Below are positions 1 through 8,581 of a stretch of DNA of 64,000 nt, piece after piece; the stretch's first letter is position 1, and every line of letters begins with the position of its first letter. A model generated the notes under the pieces. It had not been told where the DNA came from, did no database searches, and saw nothing but the letters and a program-made list of their open reading frames with translations. The position numbers and the translations under genes are program-made. The stretch lies in NCBI RefSeq assembly GCF_030380815.1, contig NZ_JAUDUY010000002.1, positions 124,001 to 188,000 on the forward strand. The letters run 5' to 3'. The stretch is from Robiginitalea aurantiaca (GTDB taxonomy: Bacteria > Bacteroidota > Bacteroidia > Flavobacteriales > Flavobacteriaceae).

Positions 1-165
1 CTCCACGATCTCAACAGCAACCAGCAAATGGATTACCAGCCCAGCGGCATGCCCGATGAACCTTATGGGATGAGCGGGAACGATATGAGTATGGGGCCGC
101 CCAGCTTTGAGGCTGTCAGTTTTATAGTCAAATCTGAAGATCAGGATATTTCCATCCGCTTCTAA
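1..165 (+). CDS. C-terminal end of an unidentified protein (5' truncated by window edge)
   Basis: Frame 1 is open from the first base to a TAA at 163-165, giving the last 54 residues of a protein. The tail is rich in Met, Gly, Pro, Ser and Asp and ends in an alternating hydrophobic/acidic stretch (SFIVKSEDQDISIRF). I do not recognise the family. A strong terminator hairpin follows 15 nt after the stop, which supports this being a real gene end. No function can be assigned without the upstream sequence. Confidence 0.6.
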   Translation, partial: LHDLNSNQQMDYQPSGMPDEPYGMSGNDMSMGPPSFEAVSFIVKSEDQDISIRF

Positions 166-180
166 GGTCCCAATAAATCA

Positions 181-210
181 AAAAATACCACCTCCAGGGG
201 TGGTATTTTT
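181..210 (+). terminator. Rho-independent terminator
   Basis: A perfect 12-bp inverted repeat (AAAAATACCACC at 181-192 and its complement at 199-210) closes a 6-nt loop and ends in a T-run. It lies 15 nt after the stop of the partial gene. A-tract and T-tract flank the stem on both sides, so it could work in either direction. Confidence 0.85.
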
Positions 211-240
211 TATTTTAAACCTGCCTTACCCCCACTTAGA

Positions 241-285
241 AGGCCAGGTTTTCATCATCCAAACCGTTTTACCTACTCCGGCAAC
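241..285 (-). pseudogene. Decayed copy of the 3' end of dps
   Basis: On the minus strand this stretch reads GKTVWMMKTW. The last residues of the intact Dps encoded at 1016-1495 read EKTVWMMKAW. At DNA level about three quarters of some 45 bases agree, including the run TTTCATCATCCA. Upstream (toward 330) the reading frame no longer resembles Dps and there is no start codon in a Dps context. I infer a relic of a duplicated dps end. Chance similarity of a short stretch is the alternative. Confidence 0.4.
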
Positions 286-438
286 TACAAATCCATTCTG
301 TTTTGATGCTCCGAATCCCACCAAAACTTGAGGGAGGATCAGGTCACCACCATAGTTCTATCAAGAAATTTCAAAATTAAAGAGGATTTTCATCGTTTGA
401 GTTGTTATATACCTACAAATCTTAAATAAATCCATGTT

Positions 439-930
439 ATGAAACCTATGAATTTCTCTAACACCAATGTCCTAAAGATCCTAAAAACAGGAATGTTGAT
501 ACCTGTTTTGGTAATGTTTGTGGCTTGCAGTAAGGACGACGATTCCTTTGCAAGGGTAAGCGTTAACGGAACTTTGCTGCAAGCGAATGACTCGGATTTT
601 ACCGTCGGTGACCGTTCTGATTTTAACGGGGATATCGATGCCAGTTTTAACGGGAATGGTGGAACCGCCGTTCGTTCCTTTACCTGGAACAATAACCTGA
701 ACACGGCGGATTACAACGCAGATATTACTGCATCCGCAGTAGGTAACTTTCAAATGATAGTGGAAGATGCTGAAGGAATGGTTGTACTGGATAGAATGAT
801 TCAGGGAAGTGAAGATCCAGACTCCATTAGTGGGGTTACCCAGAGCGGAGCCCCTGGAATATGGACCGTGACCATCCGTGTAACCGACTTTAATGGAGAC
901 GGAAGTTTTTCCCTGAGCGAGGGGAATTAA
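439..930 (+). CDS. Exported lipoprotein of unknown function
   Basis: 163 residues. A hydrophobic segment at about residues 14-29 ends in a lipobox (FVAC) followed by SKDDD, the Lys/Asp-rich stretch typical of surface-directed Bacteroidota lipoproteins. The mature part is rich in Asp, Asn and Gly with many beta-prone segments and a C-terminal DFNGDGSFSLSEGN stretch resembling a calcium-binding or dockerin-like loop. No enzyme motif is visible. An in-frame ATG three codons downstream (448) is an equally possible start. A perfect terminator follows the stop. Function unknown; a secreted beta-sandwich protein is my best description. Confidence 0.75.
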   Translation: MKPMNFSNTNVLKILKTGMLIPVLVMFVACSKDDDSFARVSVNGTLLQANDSDFTVGDRSDFNGDIDASFNGNGGTAVRSFTWNNNLNTADYNADITASAVGNFQMIVEDAEGMVVLDRMIQGSEDPDSISGVTQSGAPGIWTVTIRVTDFNGDGSFSLSEGN

Positions 931-950
931 GCACCCGGCAATTAAAGCAC

Positions 951-979
951 AAGGCGCTGTTGGAAACCAACAGCGCCTT
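951..979 (+). terminator. Rho-independent terminator after the lipoprotein gene
   Basis: Perfect 13-bp stem (AAGGCGCTGTTGG at 951-963, complement at 967-979) with a 3-nt AAA loop and TTTT afterwards. It sits between the convergent lipoprotein and dps genes and may serve both. Confidence 0.9.
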
Positions 980-1015
980 TTCTATTCTCACTGAGTCGGA
1001 ATGGCCCCTTCGGGG

Positions 1016-1495
1016 TTAAACCTGTTCCGCCAGCCAGGCTTTCATCATCCAGACGGTTTTCTCCTGTTCGGTGATAAAATCGCTCATCATGGCGTTCGTG
1101 CCTTCATCTCCCACAGTATCCGAAGTACTTAAGATTTTGCGTTCGATAAGGAGCAACTCTTTGAGGGAATCTACAATCAACCGGATTGCCTCTTCGTCCT
1201 TACTTACGTCCTGCCCCACCGGCACCTTAGAAACTCTGGTATAATCAGCAAAGGTATGAAGGGGGGTCTCTCCCAGGGTCAGTACCCGCTCTGCAATCAT
1301 GTCGACCTTGAGATTCGCATCGTCGTAGAGCTCTTCGAATTTGGCGTGGAGGTCAAAAAAACTCCGCCCCCGGATATTCCAATGAATTCCCCTGAGGTTC
1401 TGGTAATAGGTCTGGAAATTCGCCAGGAGAAAATTGAGGTCTTCAGCCAACTCTTTGGATTGGGCAGCTGGCAGCCCAATAGCGTTTAATTTCAT
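1016..1495 (-). CDS. dps: Dps-family ferritin-like DNA-protection protein
   Basis: A 159-residue member of the Dps/ferritin family, which forms a 12-subunit shell that oxidises and stores iron with H2O2 and shields DNA. The inter-subunit ferroxidase ligands are visible: His in GIHWN, then Asp and Glu in FFDLHAKFEELYDD. The ORF could extend to an ATG at 1537. I chose the ATG at 1495 because it gives the usual Dps length (~155-160) and because a -7 box (TACCTTTA, minus strand) lies at 1513-1520, downstream of the longer start. The gene is divergent from oxyR, its classical regulator, with about 100 bp between them. The C-terminus has a decayed relative near 241-285. Confidence 0.95.
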   Translation of the reverse strand: MKLNAIGLPAAQSKELAEDLNFLLANFQTYYQNLRGIHWNIRGRSFFDLHAKFEELYDDANLKVDMIAERVLTLGETPLHTFADYTRVSKVPVGQDVSKDEEAIRLIVDSLKELLLIERKILSTSDTVGDEGTNAMMSDFITEQEKTVWMMKAWLAEQV

Positions 1496-1512
1496 AATTC
1501 TTCTGATTTCCA

Positions 1513-1520
1513 TAAAGGTA
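1513..1520 (-). promoter_or_regulatory. Probable -7 box of dps
   Basis: Minus-strand TACCTTTA, one base from the Bacteroidota -7 consensus TAnnTTTG. It would place transcription start about 13 nt before the dps ATG at 1495. No TTG is found at the usual -33 distance, which fits an activator-dependent promoter (OxyR is encoded divergently), but that is inference. Confidence 0.45.
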
Positions 1521-1594
1521 TTGCACATCAGGCCCATTTACGATGAGCTATGTCGATACATTTTTTAATTTAGGGATCTCAAAAGTCCTGACTG

Positions 1595-2536
1595 ATGACC
1601 ATAACCCAACTTCAATATGTCCTGGCGGTGGCCGAATACCGTAATTTTACCCTTGCGGCAGAAAAGTGTTTTGTCACACAGCCCACCCTGAGCATGCAGG
1701 TACAGAAATTGGAGGATGAGCTGGACGTTCGCATTTTTGACAGGACCAAGAAACCGATTAGCATTACGGAAGCCGGTGAAAAAATTGTACAACAGGCTAA
1801 GAATATCGTCAATGAGGCGGCCCGCATCAAAGATATTGTAGATCAGGAAAAGGGGTTTATCGGCGGGACTTTCAGACTGGGGATTATCCCCACGGTGATG
1901 CCCACGCTGCTCCCCATGTTCTTAAAGACCTTTATCGACAGATATCCCAAAGTTCAGTTGATCATCAAGGAGCAAAATACGGAAGCAATTATAAAAAATT
2001 TAAAGGAGGGGCATCTGGATGCAGGAATTGCAGCAACACCGCTCGCCAAGGATTTCCTCATTGAGCGTCCACTCTATTACGAACCCTTTGTCGCTTATAT
2101 TCCTGCCGGACACCGGCTGGCGAAAACCGATAAATTAAGACCCGAAGACCTGGATCTGAACGATATTCTGCTGCTTCAGGACGGACATTGCTTCAGGGAT
2201 GGTGTGATCAACCTGTGCAAAGCCTCCGGACAAGGCAACGAAGAGCGTTTTCAGCTGGACAGTGGAAGCTTTGAAACCCTGGTACACCTGGCAGATGAAA
2301 GCTTGGGCATGACCCTTTTGCCTTATCTCCACACCCTGGTACTGGATGAAAAACGGAAGAAACACCTCAGGTATTTTCAGGAGCCCCCCCCGGCACGTGA
2401 GGTAAGCCTGATATACCACAAGAAGGAGCTTAAACACCAGATATCAAACGCCTTAAGAGATGTAATTGCCGCTATAGTCCGGGGGGCAATTGCGTTTCAG
2501 GACGTGGAGATCATCAGCCCTGCTTTAAGTGATTAA
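1595..2536 (+). CDS. oxyR: OxyR, LysR-type hydrogen peroxide sensor
   Basis: 313 residues. An N-terminal LysR winged helix (residues 1-60, MTITQLQYVLAVAEYRNFT) is followed by a substrate-like regulatory domain. The two redox cysteines fall at residues 199 and 208 in HCFRDGVINLC, the same numbers as the disulphide pair of E. coli OxyR, so peroxide sensing by C199-C208 disulphide formation is well supported. Divergent from dps, a standard OxyR target; the shared ~100-bp gap is the likely operator region. The gene ends before a strong hairpin terminator. Confidence 0.95.
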   Translation: MTITQLQYVLAVAEYRNFTLAAEKCFVTQPTLSMQVQKLEDELDVRIFDRTKKPISITEAGEKIVQQAKNIVNEAARIKDIVDQEKGFIGGTFRLGIIPTVMPTLLPMFLKTFIDRYPKVQLIIKEQNTEAIIKNLKEGHLDAGIAATPLAKDFLIERPLYYEPFVAYIPAGHRLAKTDKLRPEDLDLNDILLLQDGHCFRDGVINLCKASGQGNEERFQLDSGSFETLVHLADESLGMTLLPYLHTLVLDEKRKKHLRYFQEPPPAREVSLIYHKKELKHQISNALRDVIAAIVRGAIAFQDVEIISPALSD

Positions 2537-2560
2537 CGGGCTGGAACCCACCAAAAATAA

Positions 2561-2579
2561 AGCCCCGCATGGCGGGGCT
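2561..2579 (+). terminator. Hairpin terminator between convergent genes
   Basis: AGCCCCGC / GCGGGGCT stem (8 bp, 3-nt loop) preceded by an A-rich stretch and followed by GATTTTA. It lies between the oxyR stop and the end of the convergent small gene, so probably acts on both. Confidence 0.75.
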
Positions 2580-2583
2580 GATT

Positions 2584-2781
2584 TTAGATAGGTAAATAAA
2601 CCAGGGCTTGTTTCAACTCTGGCTTATCGGTCACAAATTGAAGGAGCCATTGTTTTAGTTCTTTCAATTCGTTTGGCATTAGCCGTTCTACTGCCTTTTC
2701 GAGTTCACGACGGAATAAGCGTGCATCGAAACTGACTTTTTGGAGTACCGTTTTGGTGTACTCCAACATTCCTCCTGCCAT
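2584..2781 (-). CDS. Small conserved flavobacterial protein of unknown function
   Basis: 65 residues, or 61 if translation starts at the second Met (MLEYTKTVLQKVSFD). Predicted mainly alpha-helical, charged, with no signal peptide or membrane segment. The sequence (KVSFDARLFRRELEKA...LKELKQWLLQFV) looks like a family I associate with Flavobacteriaceae genomes, but no function is known to me. It is isolated, with a terminator at its end and an AT-rich upstream region. Confidence 0.7.
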   Translation of the reverse strand: MAGGMLEYTKTVLQKVSFDARLFRRELEKAVERLMPNELKELKQWLLQFVTDKPELKQALVYLPI

Positions 2782-2908
2782 ATTTCCGTTTGTTTTTGAG
2801 TTAGATTGCTTATTAAAAGTAATTCAAAAAGACCTCTATTTATTGTTCAGAGTCCGTTAAAATTTTAATAATTTCACTTTCATTCCATCACATTCAAATA
2901 CCAACAGA

Positions 2909-4198
2909 GTGCGTAAAACATTAATTTTCAGAGGGTTTATTGGAGGAATCATCCTGCTGAATTTGGCTCTGACAGGTTGTTCTACCCAAAAAAAAGTTGG
3001 GCGGTTCCTCGATAAACAGCTCGAAACCTATGGTCAGGAATCAGAATTTACGGGTTTGCTTATGGTCGATGCCCAAAGTGGGGATACACTCATATCCCGC
3101 AACCGGTCCAGATACTTTACCCCGGCCAGCACAACAAAAGTCTTTACGCTCTACGCTGCCCTAAAGGAGCTGCCACGAAGCATACCCGCCCTGAAGTATC
3201 AGGTTCGCGGAGATACATTACACGTACTGGGCACGGGGGATCCTTCCGCCATGCACCCCGTACTAAACAACCATACAGCCCGTGATTTTATCCGGCAGTA
3301 TCCCAATGTGGTTCTATATGAAAGTATGGTCGATGAGACCCCCTGGGGGCCTGGCTGGGCCTGGGATGATTTTGACCAGGGCTATCAGGCGGAGCGCTCA
3401 TCCTTACCAATTTATGGGAACGTATTGCGTCTAGTCCGCAAAGGGGATCGGCTTGAGCTGACCCCCGAAAGTTTCAGAGACAGCCTGGTTTTTGAAAATA
3501 ACAACTATCGTCGCAGACCTGAACGCAATCAATTCTTTGTGTCCAGCTCCCTCCGCGATACGACAATCCTTCCCCTGACCCTGAGTCCCGTAATCACCAA
3601 AGCACTCTGGGAAGAAGCCACAGGGCTTCAGCTAAACCTGGGGAAAACTTTGCCCGGAGATCCCTGGCAAATTCTTGCAGGAATTCCTTCGGACAGCATT
3701 TATCGTGAAATGATGGCCTTTAGCGATAATTTTCTGGCCGAACAACTGATGCTTCTCGTATCCTCAACCCTGTCGGACAGCCTTAGTTTTAAACTGGCAC
3801 GGGACTATATCCTTGAAACACACCTGAGTGAAATGCCCTCACCCCCCAGATGGGTGGATGGTTCAGGTTTGTCCAGATACAATCTGATAAGCCCTGAATC
3901 CCTGGTGTACCTCCTTTTAAAGCTCTACAGGGAAATTCCACAGGAGCGGCTCTTTTCCCTTATGGCTCAGGGGGGACAGAAAGGAACACTTGAAAATTGG
4001 TATAAGGATCCCGACGGCCCCTTCCTTTTCGGAAAGACGGGCACCCTGAGCAACAATCACAACCTCTGTGGGTTTTTAAAGACAAAATCGGGGAAAACGG
4101 TAGCCTTCAGTTTTATGAACAACCACTATCTGAAACCTACCTCAGTAATTAAAAACAGGATGCAGCGGATCCTGCTTTGGGTGCGCGAAAATTACTAA
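2909..4198 (+). CDS. dacB: PBP4-type D-Ala-D-Ala carboxypeptidase/endopeptidase (peptidase S13), lipoprotein
   Basis: 429 residues starting at GTG. A signal segment ends in the lipobox LTGC at residues 21-24, so it should be membrane-anchored. All three penicillin-binding motifs of peptidase family S13 are present: S74-T-T-K77, S272-D-N and K376-T-G. The family trims or cleaves peptidoglycan cross-links in the periplasm. The protein is somewhat shorter than E. coli PBP4 (about 477), so part of the inserted domains is probably reduced. The stretch between SxxK and SxN still holds about 195 residues. It is transcribed alone. Confidence 0.9.
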   Translation: MRKTLIFRGFIGGIILLNLALTGCSTQKKVGRFLDKQLETYGQESEFTGLLMVDAQSGDTLISRNRSRYFTPASTTKVFTLYAALKELPRSIPALKYQVRGDTLHVLGTGDPSAMHPVLNNHTARDFIRQYPNVVLYESMVDETPWGPGWAWDDFDQGYQAERSSLPIYGNVLRLVRKGDRLELTPESFRDSLVFENNNYRRRPERNQFFVSSSLRDTTILPLTLSPVITKALWEEATGLQLNLGKTLPGDPWQILAGIPSDSIYREMMAFSDNFLAEQLMLLVSSTLSDSLSFKLARDYILETHLSEMPSPPRWVDGSGLSRYNLISPESLVYLLLKLYREIPQERLFSLMAQGGQKGTLENWYKDPDGPFLFGKTGTLSNNHNLCGFLKTKSGKTVAFSFMNNHYLKPTSVIKNRMQRILLWVRENY

Positions 4199-4253
4199 GA
4201 GCCACAACCAAAGAACCTAAATTACGAGGCTGTACGCCCTATTTCAGGTACCA

Positions 4254-4847
4254 CTACTTTTGAAAGGTCGCTTTTAAGGGGCCATAAAGAAGGGCATGTT
4301 GTAGTAAAATAAGCGTTTTGGCATCCTGTATACCCCCCTTTTCAAGCGCCTCGTATACTTCTGCATAGGTCCATTCCAGCACCTCTATATCCTCTGATTC
4401 AGACTCTACTCCTCCCCCGCCTTCACGTTTCATTTCCGGGGTATACCTCCCCTGGAACAGGAATAGTTTTTCCGTTACAGCACCGGGTGACATATAGACC
4501 TCTGCTACTTTTTCCACATGGGGTACGGCATACCCGGTTTCCTCAAGAATTTCCTTTTTAATACAGGTTTCCGGGGTATCCCCATCCAAAAGACCTGCAC
4601 AGACCTCCGTCAGGAAACCATCGGCATTGCCGTTTATATACGTGGGAAGGCGAAACTGCCGGGTGAGCACTACGGTTTGACGCAAAGGATCGTACAAAAG
4701 GACACCTGCGCCATTTCCCCTGTCATAAGCCTCGCGCTCTTGCTGTTTCCAGCTACCGTCAGATCTCAAATACTCAAAAGTATAGCGGTATAATGCGTAC
4801 CAGGCATCGGAGAGGGTTTCCCGGACCAGATTTCGAATTCGTTCCAT
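4254..4847 (-). CDS. nudK: Nudix hydrolase of the NudK (GDP-mannose pyrophosphatase) type
   Basis: 197 residues. The Nudix box GLLDGDTPETCIKKEILEE closely matches that of E. coli NudK, including the one-residue-shorter spacing after the first Gly. NudK hydrolyses GDP-mannose to GMP and mannose-1-phosphate; ADP-ribose is the other substrate in this group. Cytosolic, no signal peptide. The DUF2461 gene lies just upstream on the same strand (12-nt gap), so the two are probably co-transcribed. The exact substrate cannot be read from sequence. Confidence 0.88.
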   Translation of the reverse strand: MERIRNLVRETLSDAWYALYRYTFEYLRSDGSWKQQEREAYDRGNGAGVLLYDPLRQTVVLTRQFRLPTYINGNADGFLTEVCAGLLDGDTPETCIKKEILEETGYAVPHVEKVAEVYMSPGAVTEKLFLFQGRYTPEMKREGGGGVESESEDIEVLEWTYAEVYEALEKGGIQDAKTLILLQHALLYGPLKATFQK

Positions 4848-4859
4848 AAAAAAGGTTGG

Positions 4860-5513
4860 TTATACTGAGAGTGCGCGGTTAAGGTATCTTCTAAAAGGCA
4901 GCAGTTCCATATAGGTTTCCAAAACAAGGTCTTCAAATCCCGGGGTAAGCACCGTTTTCTCATCCAGGGGACGCACTACGGCAAATGTCCTGTGTTTAAG
5001 TAATGCTTCATGCGGATGGCCGGGCGAAAACCCTTTGGGCATTCGCTTCAGGGGTTGATCTTCATAAAGACCTCCGAACATATTGGCAAAGGATGGGGCA
5101 TCCAATATGCCTTTGAGGACTTCTCCATCGTAGTCGATGGCTTGTCGGATTTTGGTGAGGTTCTCCGCTGATGGTCGCCACACCCCACCGGCTAAAAGGG
5201 ATTCCTCAATCCCTATTTGAATATAAAAATCCCCTTTTCCGGGCGCCTTATCCAGGCCCCCTCCGAAATGGTCCTTATAAACTGGGCGGTTTGGGTGAAA
5301 AAGCAAGTTGTTATTGATGCGGTTGATCCCCTTCTTACCCGGGGTTGGATAGTACTCCGGGTCCAGCTCCGACAGCCGCAGGTCCATGAAATCCAGCCAT
5401 CGAATAAAAGCATCTCGCAGTGCTTTGTACTCCTTGCGATGCTGGTCCATCCATTCTTTAGAATTATTTCTGTTGAGGGCTCTGAGGAACTTGAGAAGGG
5501 CTTTGAAATCCAT
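4860..5513 (-). CDS. DUF2461 family protein
   Basis: 217 residues from the internal ATG at 5513 (MDFKALLKFLRALNRNNSKEW); an ATG five codons upstream (5528) is possible but adds residues not typical of the family. The family signature is clear: N-terminal LxxNNxxEWM, then NRINNNLLFHPNRPVYKDHFGG and a GDFYIQI segment. No biochemical role is established for DUF2461. It sits 12 nt upstream of the NudK-like gene on the same strand. Confidence 0.85.
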   Translation of the reverse strand: MDFKALLKFLRALNRNNSKEWMDQHRKEYKALRDAFIRWLDFMDLRLSELDPEYYPTPGKKGINRINNNLLFHPNRPVYKDHFGGGLDKAPGKGDFYIQIGIEESLLAGGVWRPSAENLTKIRQAIDYDGEVLKGILDAPSFANMFGGLYEDQPLKRMPKGFSPGHPHEALLKHRTFAVVRPLDEKTVLTPGFEDLVLETYMELLPFRRYLNRALSV

Positions 5514-5686
5514 ATCGTAAAAGTACAAAACCTTATAAAGTAATGGGGGACTGCATGTTTCCTATAACTATTGTGGCTGATTCAGTAACAGACCTGAATT
5601 GAACGGACTTAAACAGATTCAATAAAGTCCGGCCCCACGCAATCCAACTCAAAATATTTTGTTAAATTTCCCCTTAAACTCAAACG

Positions 5687-8581
5687 ATGAAAAAGAAGGT
5701 TTTCCTGCTGTTTTTACTCCCCTTGATCACTATGGGGCAGGTAAGCGAAAAATTTGAAGTGGACAACAAATATGTCCGGGATTTAATTGATAAATACAAA
5801 AAAGAATACCGGGGGCCGTACAAGGACCTGAGATGGTTCTGCAATGACGGCACCCTGAATCCCCCCAAAGAACCCTGTGAAAACGGCGGCGTCCAGCACG
5901 CCAGGTACTCCGATGAAGTAGTGGCACTGGGCGAAAAAAGCCATGTTTTCCTGGGCCAGATCCTCGCTTCTACAGATTATGAAGCCTTCTGGGATGCACC
6001 CAACGACCATTCCCGCCTTAAGCAGTACATGCTTGAAAAGTACCTCAAGTCCGTCGATGACGGATGGGTGAACCGGAAGGCGCAATTCTACAGGGGTCAT
6101 GTGCAGTCCGAGGACGAGTCTGAGTGGGGCAAGAATTTCTTTCTCTGGCTTCTGGAAAAACCAGGTGTCCTGGAGAACAATTTCTACCTGGTCCGACAGG
6201 CTGTAAAAGACATCCCGCATTCGGGTGATGACAATGTGGCCCAGCTGATGCGCAGCCAGTCGAAAGCCATTGCCGATGCCTACCCCGCCTTCCAGAACCT
6301 CCGGATAAAAATCCACGGGCAACCCGCGCGTGAGGATATCGCTTCCGTCAGGGAATTCAAAGCGCAAAACGCTTCTAAACTATCCGCTTCCCTCAATGCC
6401 GATTTTGATGAACTTATCGGTACCATGGAGACGTTTTTTGCCCCTGTGGACGTTCAGGATCTCAAGAAAGGACTTTCACTTGTGACTGAGGCAGGCCTGA
6501 GACAGGACCTCTCATCTCAGGTCGATAAATTAAGTCAGGGGAATTCCGATCAAAAAATACAGTACACCTCAGAGGCGATGTGGATGATCCGGGAGCGAAT
6601 TGATTCAGAGGCTTCTGCCGCTGGTAAACTTGCCTTGCTGGACCTGTCCCTGAAATTGGAATCCCTCCTGATCAGTGAACTTTCCGGGAATGAGGCTGCC
6701 ACCCTGAAAACCCTTTTAGACCAGGTATGTTTTCTGAGTATGGCTGCGGCAGCTTCCGGCTACACAGAAACCTGGGAGTGGGAGCAAATCCGCGGAAATC
6801 TGAACCCGGTTGAATCCGGGAATATTTCCCTTGAACAACTCAGCACCCTGGCAGAGGCCGCGAGGAAGCAGCTGAACTGGGGCACGAGTTACAACAAGGC
6901 GGTTTTCGATGAGGATATAACGCGCTTCGAGGGATTTGAACCCAAATCCACGGCCTTTTACGACGACCGCATCCGCGGTTCTGTCGCCCTTTACCTGGGC
7001 AATAAACTCGGGCGTTTGGGATCCTTTATCACAAAAGAGGAGAACCTGAACAACCAGGTCCTCGACGTATCCAATGCAAGCCAGATCAGTGGACTGAACC
7101 CCGGTTATGCAAACGGAAAACTGGTCATTGTGGAAGGAAATTTGCAGAACATGGATGTAGACCCCAATTCCATCTATGCTTTCGAACGACCCCCTTCGGA
7201 CCTGAGGCCTGTGGCGGGTATCCTGAATATCGCTGAAGGCAACCTGGTCTCCCACCTGCAACTCCTGGCCAGGAACCTTGGAATTCCCAATGCTTCGATT
7301 TCCAACGAAAACCTGCAGGAACTTAAAAAATACAATGGACAAAGGGTCTTCTATGCGGTCTCCAACAAGGGTACGGTCATCCTGAAACAAGAAAAAGAGA
7401 TGAACGCTACCGAAAAGGCCCTTTTTAAGAAGGAGGTTCGCAATGAGGAAATGATAGAAGTGCCCGTGGAGAAAATTCGCCTGAATCAGACGACCATAAT
7501 GAATCTGACCGAAGTGGATGCAAAGTCATCCGGGGTGGTTTGTGGCCCGAAGGCCGCAAATCTGGGGGAACTTAAAAAGAACTTCCCGGATCATGTGGTG
7601 GATGGATTTGTCATCCCCTTCGGGATTTTCAGGGCGCATCTGGATCAGCAGATCCCCGGACAGGATCAGACCTACTGGGGTTACCTGACCGACATTTATG
7701 CCTCAGCCCGGAAAATGAAGACCGAAGGGCGCCCCACTTCCGAAATCGAAAAATTCCAGCTCGGCCAGTTCGCCAAATTGAGCCGGATGATTATCGATAT
7801 GCCAATGCTGCCCGGTTTTACAAAGGATCTCGAAGATTCCTTTACAGGCATTCTGGGCAAATCCCTGGGACAACAACCTGTCTTCCTCCGAAGCGACACA
7901 AACATGGAAGACCTCGCCAGTTTTACGGGTGCAGGTCTGAACCTCACCCTGTTCAATATAAAGGAACGGGATGCTGTAATAGACGGCATCAAGCAGGTAT
8001 GGGCTTCCCCTTTTTCTGATCGAAGCTATCGTTGGCGGCAGAAATACCTCAACAACCCGGAGAACGTATACCCCTCTATTGTGGTCATCCCGGGAGTGGA
8101 CAATGACTGCTCTGGAGTGATGATCACCAAAGGGGTGAGTTCCGGAAGGACAGATGAGATCACCGTGGCGATGAGCCGCGGGGTTGGGGGCGCGGTAGAA
8201 GGTCAGTTGGCAGAAACCTGGGCGATTAAAAAGAACGGGGAGCATCATCTGATTGCCCCTTCCCGCGAATTGTATTACAACAGCCTGAGCCCGAACGGGG
8301 GTACAGTTGTAAAAGAAGCCTCACTCAGCGGGCCAATAATGGATAAGGGCCGGATCTCAAAAATCAACAGCTTCAGCAAGGAACTAATCCGCACCATGGA
8401 AAGCCGCGGTATCCAGGGGCCTTATGATGTGGAACTCGGCTTTAAGGACGAAAAAATCTGGCTCTTTCAGGTACGTCCATTTGTCGAAAACAAAGGGGCC
8501 CTTAGCTCAGAATACCTGCAGTCCATAACCCCGGAAGTCGACCAGAATAAATCATTCAGTTTAAAATCAACACTTAAGTAA
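5687..8581 (+). CDS. Exported dikinase-like protein: phosphohistidine domain followed by PEP-synthase-type ATP-grasp domain
   Basis: 964 residues with a Sec signal peptide (MKKKVFLLFLLPLITMGQ). Residues ~20-440 are alpha-helical and unassigned. Residues ~465-565 match the swivelling phosphohistidine domain of PEP-utilising enzymes; EGNLVSHLQLLARNLGIP keeps the SH...AR.LGIP signature, making His523 the candidate phospho-acceptor. Residues ~605-935 match the PPDK/PEP-synthase ATP-grasp domain (PF01326): K622 in GPKAANLGEL, R735 and E741/D742 in RSDTNMEDL, the D-V-E916 segment, and Q928/R930 in FQVRP. The His-then-ATP order is that of plant glucan/phosphoglucan water dikinases, not of PEP synthase, and no PEP-binding barrel is present. 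The next gene starts inside the stop codon (TAATG), so the pair is translationally coupled. Substrate unknown; ATP in the periplasm is an open problem. Confidence 0.85.
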   Translation: MKKKVFLLFLLPLITMGQVSEKFEVDNKYVRDLIDKYKKEYRGPYKDLRWFCNDGTLNPPKEPCENGGVQHARYSDEVVALGEKSHVFLGQILASTDYEAFWDAPNDHSRLKQYMLEKYLKSVDDGWVNRKAQFYRGHVQSEDESEWGKNFFLWLLEKPGVLENNFYLVRQAVKDIPHSGDDNVAQLMRSQSKAIADAYPAFQNLRIKIHGQPAREDIASVREFKAQNASKLSASLNADFDELIGTMETFFAPVDVQDLKKGLSLVTEAGLRQDLSSQVDKLSQGNSDQKIQYTSEAMWMIRERIDSEASAAGKLALLDLSLKLESLLISELSGNEAATLKTLLDQVCFLSMAAAASGYTETWEWEQIRGNLNPVESGNISLEQLSTLAEAARKQLNWGTSYNKAVFDEDITRFEGFEPKSTAFYDDRIRGSVALYLGNKLGRLGSFITKEENLNNQVLDVSNASQISGLNPGYANGKLVIVEGNLQNMDVDPNSIYAFERPPSDLRPVAGILNIAEGNLVSHLQLLARNLGIPNASISNENLQELKKYNGQRVFYAVSNKGTVILKQEKEMNATEKALFKKEVRNEEMIEVPVEKIRLNQTTIMNLTEVDAKSSGVVCGPKAANLGELKKNFPDHVVDGFVIPFGIFRAHLDQQIPGQDQTYWGYLTDIYASARKMKTEGRPTSEIEKFQLGQFAKLSRMIIDMPMLPGFTKDLEDSFTGILGKSLGQQPVFLRSDTNMEDLASFTGAGLNLTLFNIKERDAVIDGIKQVWASPFSDRSYRWRQKYLNNPENVYPSIVVIPGVDNDCSGVMITKGVSSGRTDEITVAMSRGVGGAVEGQLAETWAIKKNGEHHLIAPSRELYYNSLSPNGGTVVKEASLSGPIMDKGRISKINSFSKELIRTMESRGIQGPYDVELGFKDEKIWLFQVRPFVENKGALSSEYLQSITPEVDQNKSFSLKSTLK

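Noticed and set aside
6716-7390. Long minus-strand open frame (224 residues) inside the dikinase-like gene
   Set aside because: Lies wholly inside a well-supported gene with PEP-utiliser motifs; the antisense translation has no domain or signal pattern.
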